Shown here in pieces: positions 15,894-21,730 of a stretch of 33,622 nucleotides of DNA. How positions within the stretch are numbered: position 1 is the stretch's first letter; every line of letters begins with the position of its first letter. The stretch covers positions 1-33,622 of the IMG/VR virus record IMGVR_UViG_3300044729_002271. One strand, written 5' to 3'. A program made the translations under genes and the position numbers. This DNA is from a virus. The notes beneath the pieces were generated by a model. That model saw only the letters and a list, made by a program, of their open reading frames with translations, did no database searches and was not told where the DNA came from.

Positions 15894-15954
15894 GACCCTC
15901 GCTTCTACCCCTTCGCATTCCGCGCTGGGGGCGATGGTTGTGGGCTGACACCCA
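15894..15954 (+). promoter_or_regulatory. Structured 5' leader, copy B (P1-P2 plus CTGACA hairpin)
   Basis: P1: GACCCTCGCT (15894-15903) with GGCGATGGTT (15930-15939), nine of ten positions paired including two G-U. P2: CCC/GGG, TT/CT loop, CGC/GCG, loop ATTCC. P3: TGGG-CTGACA-CCCA (15941-15954), then AGAAAGGGA and the ATG at 15969. Against copy A, the P1 pairs at alignment positions 6/49 (G-C to A-U), 8/47 (G-C to C-G), 10/45 (U-G to U-A) and 14/41 (G-C to U-G) change while pairing is kept. Confidence 0.8.
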
Positions 15955-15968
15955 GAAAGGGATGGACG

Positions 15969-16283
15969 ATGCAAACCCCGACAGAACGCGCCAACACGCT
16001 CGACTACGTGAAGGATCAGATGGGCAAGGGCTTGATGACCGTCGAGCAGGCCAATGTTTACGTGGCTCGCGCGGGTCGCGTTGTGCTTGTGACGACGCGA
16101 CTACCCGCCGCGATTCGCGCGGCCTACGGCAATGCGGTGAAGTCGGGCACTCTGTGCCACGTCAAGAAAGATGGCAATAAGCCCGAGGCGTACTACCACC
16201 CCGATTTCAAGTATCTGGTTGCTGGTGAACGCAACAAGCACGCTGATGCGACGGCCGCGGCGTTGCGGGCGATCATGGCCTAA
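15969..16283 (+). CDS. Small hypothetical protein
   Basis: A 104-residue protein, MQTPTERANTLDYVKDQMGKG and onward. AGAAAGGGA upstream supports this ATG over one at 15962. The middle has VVLVTTRLPAAIRAAYGNAVKSG and a basic VKKDGNKPEAYYHPDFKY stretch, suggesting a small nucleic-acid-associated protein, which is inference from composition. The family is not recognised. It is a single-gene unit with structured leader and terminator. Confidence 0.65.
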   Translation: MQTPTERANTLDYVKDQMGKGLMTVEQANVYVARAGRVVLVTTRLPAAIRAAYGNAVKSGTLCHVKKDGNKPEAYYHPDFKYLVAGERNKHADATAAALRAIMA

Positions 16284-16292
16284 CCCTCACCC

Positions 16293-16322
16293 CGCCGCGC
16301 CTCACCAGGCCCGGCGAGGCTT
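16293..16322 (+). terminator. Terminator-like hairpin
   Basis: CGCCG-c-GCCT-cacc-AGGC-c-CGGCG, 9 bp with one mismatch, then AGGCTT. It has the same architecture as the hairpin at 15861 with different stem bases. Confidence 0.65.
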
Positions 16323-16413
16323 CGCTATCGGCGCTGTGTGGCGTCGTTGTAGGTTGAAAGCCCCGAGCCCTCTGACAAGGGTGGTTCTCGGGGCAGGGAC
16401 CAGCTCGCGCTGG
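16322..16413 (+). promoter_or_regulatory. Divergent structured leader, copy C
   Basis: Bases 16321-16358 align without gaps to copies A and B from P2 to the P3 loop (CTTCGCTAT..GCGC shared with A; TTGAAA in place of CTGACA), but P1 is lost to the upstream terminator. A separate hairpin follows: GCCCCGAG (16360-16367), CCCT, CTGACA (16372-16377), AGGG, TGGTT bulge, CTCGGGGC (16387-16394). Then comes CCAGC-tcgc-GCTGG (16400-16413), AGGAG, and the ATG at 16425. Confidence 0.6.
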
Positions 16414-16424
16414 CAGGAGATCAT

Positions 16425-16628
16425 ATGCCCAAGGTACGCACAGAGGTGACACTGAACGTGCTCATCGAACTCGGCACGCTCGACAAGGCCAAGCGGCTGG
16501 CCGAAGTGCTCTCACTCATCCATGGCCACCGCGTGACGCGGCCCTACGCCATCGACAAGGCCATCACGGAGGCTCTAGGCCGCGCTGATGCGACCCTTGC
16601 GGAGATGAAGGGGAAGGCCCATGAGTGA
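16425..16628 (+). CDS. Small protein before integrase (possible excisionase or ribbon-helix-helix)
   Basis: A 67-residue protein with strong AGGAG upstream. The layout is a short strand (TEVTLNVLIELG), helix (LDKAKRLAEVLSLIHG), then a second helix (AIDKAITEALGRADATL). This could be a ribbon-helix-helix or a recombination directionality factor; neither is proven. It overlaps the integrase start by 8 nt, so the two are made together. Confidence 0.6.
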   Translation: MPKVRTEVTLNVLIELGTLDKAKRLAEVLSLIHGHRVTRPYAIDKAITEALGRADATLAEMKGKAHE

Positions 16629-17739
16629 TGTTCAACTGCACAAGAATGGCGAGTATTGGCTCGCTCGCTGGCGTGACTCATCGCGCCGGCGGCGAGCCAA
16701 ATCGTTGGGGCCCATCGAGTCGATGAGCCGGGCGGCGGCACTGCGCGCGTGCCGTGAGATCCAGGCCAAGATGATCATCGACCCGGGTGCGAAGGACCGC
16801 GGCCGCGCCCCAACGCTCGGCCAGTGGCGTGATTCGTACTTCGAGCAGCGGGACGACATCAGCGACCTCACCCGCGTGCTTCACCAGCAGACAATCCGGC
16901 TCCTCGTTGAGTTTGCTGGCGAGGGGCTCAGGCTCGACAGGTTCACCAGGACCATGGCGATGGACTGGCGGAAGGAGATGGGGACCAAGGTGGGGCCGGC
17001 AACCGTCGCCAAGCACATCCGCAACGCCAAGGTCTTCTTCTCGTGGGCTCAGCGTCAGGATCTAGTCGCCGTCAACCCCTTTGACCGCATCAGCGGCACG
17101 GCGCCGAAGGTCGCGCACGACTGGAGGGAAGTCACGCACGCCGACGCCGAGAAGATGCTCGAGCACGCACCCACCGCACAGTGGCGATGCCTGATCGCGC
17201 TGTGCCGATGGGCCGGCCTTCGCAGAGGGGAGGCCTTGCGGCTGGCGTGGGGTGACGTTGACTTCGTTGGGAAGACCATCCGCGTGGTCCCAGAGCTGCG
17301 CCATGGCTCTAGGACTGTGGGGACGAAGCAAGGGCCACCACGAGCCGTTCCGATCCGCCCGTCGCTCCTGACGGTCCTACAGGCCGCCCACGACGAAGCG
17401 GAGGACGGGAGCCGCGGGCCGTGTGCCGAGATGCCCGGAATCGGCAACCTTGACAGGGACGCCGAGCGGCTAGCCATCCGTGCGGGCGTAGGCGCCTACG
17501 CCAAGCCCTTCCACACCCTTCGCAAGTGCTGCGAGTCGGAGTGGATGCGAGACTACCCAGCGATGGACGTTTGCAAGTGGATGGGCCACTCGGCACAGGT
17601 GGCGGCCGAGCACTACCACCGGCCGAGCGAGGCATCGGTCTCGCGCGTGACCAGCGGCAAGACTCAGGACCAGACCATCGCCGAGCTGCAGGCCGAGCTG
17701 GCTCGGCTTCGTGCTCGCGAAACTGTCTCCACAAGTTAG
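16621..17739 (+). CDS. Tyrosine recombinase / integrase
   Basis: A 372-residue protein. The N-terminal arm-binding part is followed by a SAM-like core-binding domain (about 65-150) and the catalytic domain. Catalytic residues visible: Arg in WAGLRRGEA (about 200), HTLR (His about 298, Arg about 301), GHS (about 322), and the nucleophile Tyr in EHYHR (about 332). The order CRWAGLRRGEALRL-WGDVDF, then HTLRKCCESEW, then WMGHSAQVAAEHY is what I associate with planctomycete integrases. A leucine-rich helix (TIAELQAELARLRARE) ends the protein. It would integrate the phage into the host chromosome; attP was not identified with certainty. It overlaps the preceding gene by 8 nt. Confidence 0.93.
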   Translation: MSDVQLHKNGEYWLARWRDSSRRRRAKSLGPIESMSRAAALRACREIQAKMIIDPGAKDRGRAPTLGQWRDSYFEQRDDISDLTRVLHQQTIRLLVEFAGEGLRLDRFTRTMAMDWRKEMGTKVGPATVAKHIRNAKVFFSWAQRQDLVAVNPFDRISGTAPKVAHDWREVTHADAEKMLEHAPTAQWRCLIALCRWAGLRRGEALRLAWGDVDFVGKTIRVVPELRHGSRTVGTKQGPPRAVPIRPSLLTVLQAAHDEAEDGSRGPCAEMPGIGNLDRDAERLAIRAGVGAYAKPFHTLRKCCESEWMRDYPAMDVCKWMGHSAQVAAEHYHRPSEASVSRVTSGKTQDQTIAELQAELARLRARETVSTS

Positions 17740-17785
17740 TGAACACCATACATACAGACCAAAAACGCGGTTCTGAGCGTTCTAC

Positions 17786-17817
17786 GGGGGCATATGGCAA
17801 GGTTGCCATAAGCCCCC
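17786..17817. repeat. Dispersed palindrome, copy R3
   Basis: Arms of 15 bp, GGGGGCATATGGCAA and TTGCCATAAGCCCCC, centre GG, one mismatch. It is 46 nt after the integrase stop. The outer G-C pairs are longer than in R1, R2 and R4. The 17740-17964 gap also holds TGTAGA/TCTACA (17847-17864), a possible recombinase core site; otherwise I see nothing there apart from the promoter below. Confidence 0.9.
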
Positions 17818-17910
17818 CTTGCTTTGGTACGAGCATGGCTCACAACTGTAGACATAAATCTACAAGCACACATCCTACCATGCTGCAACCACTTAGGAAA
17901 TAGTGCCACA

Positions 17911-17957
17911 AAATGACACCCTTGGGTCATTGACTGCAAGCAAGTGTACGATACATT
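17911..17957 (+). promoter_or_regulatory. Candidate early promoter with operator-like repeat
   Basis: TTGACT (17930-17935), 16 nt, TACATT (17952-17957). Initiation would fall at about 17964, at the ATG of the next gene (17965), which has no ribosome site: a leaderless arrangement. An imperfect inverted repeat AATGAC-a-CCC / GGGTCATT (17911-17932) overlaps the -35 end and could be a repressor site. Confidence 0.45.
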
Positions 17958-17964
17958 ACTCTAC

Positions 17965-18165
17965 ATGAACACCACACAAGGACGCACGACGCAGCGGACC
18001 ATGCGTATCCGCGAGAGGACATTCAAGCGGATCAAGAAGATCGCCAGTGCCCACAGAGCCATGCCACTCGTTGAGGTTCTAGACGTGCTCCTCGATGGAT
18101 GGGACCAGCTCACCACCGACCAGCAGGCCCAGATCGTCGCGACCCCAAAGAAGGCCGGCACGTGA
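17965..18165 (+). CDS. Small basic protein, ribbon-helix-helix-like
   Basis: A 66-residue protein. The N-terminal TTQRTMRIRERTFKRIKKIAS resembles the strand and first helix of a ribbon-helix-helix DNA-binding protein, followed by PLVEVLDVLLDGW as the second helix. As the first gene of the long early block it may be a regulator. No Shine-Dalgarno is present; the ATG sits at the expected transcription start of the candidate promoter. A GTG 21 nt upstream (17944) is in frame but overlaps the -10. Confidence 0.6.
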   Translation: MNTTQGRTTQRTMRIRERTFKRIKKIASAHRAMPLVEVLDVLLDGWDQLTTDQQAQIVATPKKAGT

Positions 18166-18425
18166 GCCGCAAGCTCACCGAACTCCAGACGCGAGTGCTC
18201 GGAGCCATCACCAACGAGTACGCCACGCCAACCACGGTGGCGCGTCGGTGCGGGTGGGGCAATCGCGGGTGCAGCAGAGACATCTGCCACATCCACCGAG
18301 TGCTCGCCGACCTCACTCGCTACGGCCTCGTCGAGACCAACGACCAGAACCGGATTCGACTCAGAGAGGACTCACATGCCCTGGCCACACACGACCATGG
18401 AATGGACCAAGCGCGCCGTACTTGA
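18162..18425 (+). CDS. Winged-helix-like small protein
   Basis: An 87-residue frame from a GTG overlapping the previous stop. It reads as a winged-helix fold: helix LTELQTRVLGAI, helix PTTVARRCGW, helix DICHIHRVLADLTRYG, then a wing LVETNDQNRIRL. A role in DNA binding or transcription control is inferred from this pattern only. The last 50 nt overlap the next gene in another frame, so the true C-terminus is less certain. Confidence 0.6.
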   Translation: MSRKLTELQTRVLGAITNEYATPTTVARRCGWGNRGCSRDICHIHRVLADLTRYGLVETNDQNRIRLREDSHALATHDHGMDQARRT

Positions 18426-18597
18426 GAGGGCCCACGTCTACGGCAGCGTTGAGAGCAACGACCAGTACGGCAACAACAAGGGCAAGCCCGCCAATCTGTG
18501 CAACGCGATGGTGGAGGAGGGCTTGCTTCAGAGGGATGGATACGCCAGATACGTCATCACCGACAAGGGCCGCGAGTACGCCGTCGGGATCAAGTAA
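18376..18597 (+). CDS. Small winged-helix-like hypothetical protein
   Basis: A 73-residue protein with AGAGAGGA upstream. KRAVLERAHVYG, then KPANLCNAMVEEGLLQRDGYARYVITDKGREYAV resembles a winged helix with a C-terminal beta hairpin (the ITDKGREYA ending is common in MarR- or PadR-like folds). It overlaps the previous gene by 50 nt in a different frame. It may be a second small regulator. Confidence 0.6.
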   Translation: MPWPHTTMEWTKRAVLERAHVYGSVESNDQYGNNKGKPANLCNAMVEEGLLQRDGYARYVITDKGREYAVGIK

Positions 18598-18613
18598 CAC
18601 AAAGGAGATTCGG

Positions 18614-18883
18614 ATGCTCACGAACACGATCAAGCGTTGGGGACGTCGCATCGGCATCGGCAGTGATCGCGGGCACAACTGCCCAGCGTGCCGCGAGGTG
18701 AGGCTCGGTCGACTGATCGGCCAGCGAATCAGCCCAACCAGCGTGCCCAGCAAGTTCAACCGCAACGCCGGCCACATCGAGGCCGCGACCGACATCCTCG
18801 CCGCCGAGGACTGCATCGACCCGCACGCCGCGCCGCTCGTGCGGCTCGGCCAGGGCGACTACGTCGTGGAGATCAAGCCTTGA
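18614..18883 (+). CDS. Small hypothetical protein with CxxC
   Basis: An 89-residue protein with a strong ribosome site (AAAGGAG). A basic N-terminus (IKRWGRRIGIGSDRGHNC), a CPAC pair at residues 23-26, and an acidic second half. A single CxxC is not enough for a zinc finger unless the nearby His and the later Cys take part. Not recognised. Confidence 0.55.
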   Translation: MLTNTIKRWGRRIGIGSDRGHNCPACREVRLGRLIGQRISPTSVPSKFNRNAGHIEAATDILAAEDCIDPHAAPLVRLGQGDYVVEIKP

Positions 18884-19254
18884 CGCCCTCCACCGCCGCC
18901 CTCTGTGAGCGAGCTCTGCGAATGCGTATCGACTACGACGTGGGCCTCAGCATGACAGAGATGAGACGCAAGCACGCCGTACCCGAGCGTGAGTTGGTCC
19001 TGACTCACATGCACGACCTCAACCTCAAAGCTCTCTCGATGATCGAAGTAGACCGCGAAGTAGAAAGGCTCAGAAGTGTCACAAGCACCGCCACCACGCA
19101 AGATCCCCGTAGGACCAGCGAGCCCGCCGCGCCCGACTACCTCCAAGCGGCTCGGGACGCTCTCGCCCGCTCAGCCACCGCCCCTGATCCCTCGCATCTT
19201 TCTGTACGCGACGGAGAAGTTCGGCAAGACGACGATGGCGGCCCACGCGCCTGA
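18880..19254 (+). CDS. Small hypothetical protein, C-terminal half uncertain
   Basis: A 124-codon frame with TTG start overlapping the previous stop (TTGA); an ATG at 18922 is an alternative. The first 65 residues are coding-like and helical (MRIDYDVGLSMTEMRRKH and onward). The last 60 residues overlap the start of the RecA-like gene by 179 nt and look like out-of-frame translation, so either the overlap is real or the product is shorter through a frameshift. Confidence 0.45.
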   Translation: MTPSTAALCERALRMRIDYDVGLSMTEMRRKHAVPERELVLTHMHDLNLKALSMIEVDREVERLRSVTSTATTQDPRRTSEPAAPDYLQAARDALARSATAPDPSHLSVRDGEVRQDDDGGPRA

Positions 19255-19954
19255 CCCCGTCATCTTCATGGCCAAGGGCGAGACGGGCTACATGACACTC
19301 CTCAGTGCCGGCTCGATCCCGGCGATTCCAGCGATCCAGGTCGATGCGTGGCCAGAGCTTATGGGCTACCTCGAGGACCTCGCCGCCGACACGCAGGGCC
19401 GCAAGACCGTGATCCTTGACGCCATCGGCGGCTTTGAGGCACTGTGCAGGCAGTATGTGTGCAGCACGAGGTTCGGTGGCGACTGGGGTGAGAACGGATT
19501 CGCGGGCTTCCAACGCGGCAATGAGATGGTCTCAACCGAGTGGCTCGCGATGCTCGACAAACTCGACAGGCTCAACAGCCAAGGCCTCATCATCATCATC
19601 ATTGGCCACGCCACGGTGAAGACGATGAGCCCGCCCGACGGCGCCGCGTTCGACCGCTACCAGCCCGACGTGCATCAGAAGGTCCTCAATCCAACAGCAC
19701 GATGGGCCGACGCCATCCTCTTCGGCAAGTTCTATTCGATGGTGGACACCGTCAAGAGCACCGGCAACATCGCCAAGGACAAGGGCAAGGGCATCGGCGG
19801 CACAACCCGCGTCATCTACACGCAGTCGCGCGACGCCATGCTCGCGGGCGGCCGGTATCGCGGCATGGCTCCAGAGTTCAGCCTTCCAGACGACCCAGCG
19901 GCCATGTGGTCGGTGGTGTGGGATCAGATCACAAAGTGCAAGGAGATCAAGTAA
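19076..19954 (+). CDS. RecA-like ATPase, Sak4-type recombination protein
   Basis: A 292-residue protein. The P-loop is ATEKFGKTT (45-53), preceded by IFLY; the Walker B is TVILDAIGG with Asp115. Further family features are WLAMLDKLDRLNSQG, the hydrophobic strand ending in GHA (about 180-188), DRYQPDVHQKV and WADAILFG. This is the pattern of phage Sak4/AAA_24 ATPases, which act with an SSB in single-strand annealing and recombination. The GTG start at 19076 is forced by the P-loop near the N-terminus. The next gene, an SSB-like protein, overlaps by one base (TAATG), which supports the pairing. Confidence 0.82.
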   Translation: MSQAPPPRKIPVGPASPPRPTTSKRLGTLSPAQPPPLIPRIFLYATEKFGKTTMAAHAPDPVIFMAKGETGYMTLLSAGSIPAIPAIQVDAWPELMGYLEDLAADTQGRKTVILDAIGGFEALCRQYVCSTRFGGDWGENGFAGFQRGNEMVSTEWLAMLDKLDRLNSQGLIIIIIGHATVKTMSPPDGAAFDRYQPDVHQKVLNPTARWADAILFGKFYSMVDTVKSTGNIAKDKGKGIGGTTRVIYTQSRDAMLAGGRYRGMAPEFSLPDDPAAMWSVVWDQITKCKEIK

Positions 19955-20610
19955 TGCGAATCGGACACGACTGGCCAGCGGGCGACTACGAAGCTCAATC
20001 AATCCTCAGAGGCTCGCCACGCAGCGCCCAGACCGGCAACGTCGGCCTCGAGGTGGTGTTCAGCGTCGATGGGAACGAAGTGCCCGTCACGATGTGGCTC
20101 AGCGAGAAGGCCTTTGAGCGTTCGCGTCGCCAGCTCGACAGCCTGGGCTTCAACGGCGACTTCGACTCGCCCCAGTTCACCGCCACGGGCCCCTTCACCT
20201 TGAGCCTCAAGCACGAGCTCTACAAGGAGAAGATGCAGCCTCAGTGGAACCTGGCGGGCAGCGAGAGCAAGCCCGACCCCGTCAAGCTCGCGGCCATGAG
20301 CCAGCGGTTCAAGGCGCTCGCCGAGCGTGCGGGCGGACCGCCGCCCGTCGCGACGCCGGCGAAGGCAGCAACGCCGCCAGCGGCACCGGCAAAGGCACCG
20401 CCAGCCCCGCCAGCGAAGAAGGTGAGCGAGCCACGCGACCGCAACACCGCATGGGCTCACTTCAACACCGCTTACCCGCGCGACGCGGCGAGTATGTGGG
20501 ACAAGGCGATCATCGCCATCTCCACCCTCTCCAAGAAGTCTGAGGAGGAGTTCACCGAGGCCGAGTACGGCAAGGTGTACGACCTCGCGGGCTCAGACAT
20601 CCCCTTCTGA
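19954..20610 (+). CDS. SSB-like protein with DIPF C-terminal tip
   Basis: A 218-residue protein. The N-terminal 90 residues (MRIGHDWPAGDYEAQSILRG, later GLEVVFSV, VPVTMWLSEKAFERS, LDSLGF) look like the OB-fold of DUF669-like phage single-strand binding proteins. A Pro/Ala/Lys-rich linker (about 130-155) follows, then a helical segment and a final SDIPF. The DIPF end matches the SSB tail that binds partner proteins. With the overlapping Sak4-like gene this forms a recombination pair. The start is the ATG in TAATG, with AAGGAG upstream. Confidence 0.75.
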   Translation: MRIGHDWPAGDYEAQSILRGSPRSAQTGNVGLEVVFSVDGNEVPVTMWLSEKAFERSRRQLDSLGFNGDFDSPQFTATGPFTLSLKHELYKEKMQPQWNLAGSESKPDPVKLAAMSQRFKALAERAGGPPPVATPAKAATPPAAPAKAPPAPPAKKVSEPRDRNTAWAHFNTAYPRDAASMWDKAIIAISTLSKKSEEEFTEAEYGKVYDLAGSDIPF

Positions 20611-20626
20611 TCTCTCTCTCCTCCCT

Positions 20627-20657
20627 CCGTCGCGGTGTAACAGCCGCGGCGGGGTTT
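20627..20657 (+). terminator. Terminator, first of a tandem set
   Basis: CCGTCGCGG pairs with CCGCGGCGG (20644-20652) with one T-G pair, followed by GGTTT. It lies 17 nt after the SSB-like gene. Confidence 0.7.
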
Positions 20658-20673
20658 GAAGTCTCACTCTACT

Positions 20674-20707
20674 CCGCCGTGCTCGTGAACCCGACGCGGC
20701 GGGGTTT
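20674..20707 (+). terminator. Terminator, second of a tandem set
   Basis: CCGCCGTG pairs with CGCGGCGG (20695-20702) with one T-G pair and an inner TCG/CGA, followed by GGTTTC. Between this and the third hairpin (20708-20818) I see no gene. Confidence 0.7.
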
Positions 20708-20818
20708 CTAAGACTAGCCGCACCCTCGCGGGACTGAGCAGGTCGCGCAAGGGATTCAGCGTCTTGCTAAGCCCAGCCGTGCGTGGCGACGTAACGCCGG
20801 CCACCTCCTTTCGCTCCT

Positions 20819-20847
20819 CGCCCGACACACCAGCGGGCGGGGGGTTT
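20819..20847 (+). terminator. Terminator-like hairpin directly before ParB-like gene
   Basis: CGCCCG (20819-20824) and CGGGCG (20834-20839), then a G run and TTTC. It ends 17 nt before the next ATG, so it could also be a leader hairpin. Confidence 0.6.
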
Positions 20848-20864
20848 CAACACCGGAGAATCGA

Positions 20865-21671
20865 ATGCAAATCGACCCACTTTCCACCGCCTTTCCAGCG
20901 ATGGACGACGACGACTACGCGCACCTTCGCGACTCGATCAAACGCTACGGCGTGCGTGAGCCCGTCGTGACCTTTGAGGGCCGCATCATCGACGGCAGGC
21001 ACCGATGGCGTGCGTGCGAGGAGCTTGGCATCGAGTGCCCGACCGTCGAGTGGGATGGTGAGGGTTCGCTGATCGACTTCGTCATCGACAAGAACGTCCA
21101 CCGTCGCCACCTCACCCCCTCACAGCGCGCGGCAGCCGCGGCGAGGTTGATGCCGATGTTCGAGGCTGAGGCAGCGAAGCGAAAGCACCACGCCGCCGAC
21201 GCCGACATGGACGACGCGGGCCCAGCACGCGAGAAGGCAGCGAAGGCGACAGGCGCGTCGGCCCGCATGGTGCAGGACGCCATTCGAGTTGAGCGTGAAG
21301 ATCCGAAACTCTTGGATCAGGTTGTGGCCGGCGAGATCAGCGTCACATCGGCAAGGCTCAAGCTCCCGCCGCCGCCAGTCAAGAAGCGTGAGCGTGACGA
21401 GATCAGCGAGGCCATCGACCGAGCCGACGAGTTCAACGAGATCGCTCGCTCGATCCACGAGATCAAGCACCAGGTGCAGGCCATCGCAACGCAGGCCATC
21501 GGACGCGAGCTTCGCATCCAGCACATCGAGGCCCACCTTGAGAACGCGGCGACGTCGATCAGGCACGCGGCGCCACACGCGCGGTGCGAGTGCAAGGGTG
21601 CGAACGAGAAGTGTGCAGCGTGCCAGGGCATGGGGTGGGTGACGAAAGAACAAAAGGCGAGGCAGGGATGA
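20865..21671 (+). CDS. ParB/Spo0J-type nuclease-domain protein with C-terminal zinc cluster
   Basis: A 268-residue protein. The ParB N-terminal domain is marked by LRDSIKRYGVREPV and the IIDGRHRWRAC motif (41-51). Next comes a helical part with RRHLTPSQRAAAAARL and a probable helix-turn-helix (AAKATGASARMVQDAIRVE). The C-terminus carries CEC, KCAACQGMGW (four Cys in about 20 residues), a probable zinc site of the DnaJ-like type. Phage ParB-like proteins act as CTP-dependent or nuclease-type DNA-binding proteins; which applies here is unknown. CCGGAGAA precedes the ATG. It heads the next transcription unit after three terminator-like hairpins. Confidence 0.85.
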   Translation: MQIDPLSTAFPAMDDDDYAHLRDSIKRYGVREPVVTFEGRIIDGRHRWRACEELGIECPTVEWDGEGSLIDFVIDKNVHRRHLTPSQRAAAAARLMPMFEAEAAKRKHHAADADMDDAGPAREKAAKATGASARMVQDAIRVEREDPKLLDQVVAGEISVTSARLKLPPPPVKKRERDEISEAIDRADEFNEIARSIHEIKHQVQAIATQAIGRELRIQHIEAHLENAATSIRHAAPHARCECKGANEKCAACQGMGWVTKEQKARQG

Positions 21672-21730
21672 GACACATCGCCGCCCTCGCTGCCTGCACG
21701 ACCCCGCCGCCGGATTGGAGGCAGCCATGA
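21668..21730 (+). CDS. 20-residue leader-type ORF
   Basis: An ATG overlapping the ParB-like stop opens a 20-codon frame (MRHIAALAACTTPPPDWRQP) whose TGA overlaps the ATG of the next gene (ATGA at both ends). It contains a PPP stretch near its end, which slows ribosomes. It may serve only to carry ribosomes from one gene to the next. Chance cannot be excluded. Confidence 0.35.
   Translation: MRHIAALAACTTPPPDWRQP

Noticed and set aside
16165-16185. Half-site resembling the dispersed palindrome (ATGGCAATAAGCC)
   Set aside because: Inside the coding sequence of the 15969 gene, no second arm.
17847-17864. TGTAGA/TCTACA inverted repeat after the integrase as attP core
   Set aside because: Right location but only 6-bp arms and no attB for comparison; kept as a note, not as a feature.
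12152-20864. tRNA genes or CRISPR arrays in the non-coding gaps
   Set aside because: No cloverleaf with a T-loop consensus and no regularly spaced direct repeats were seen.
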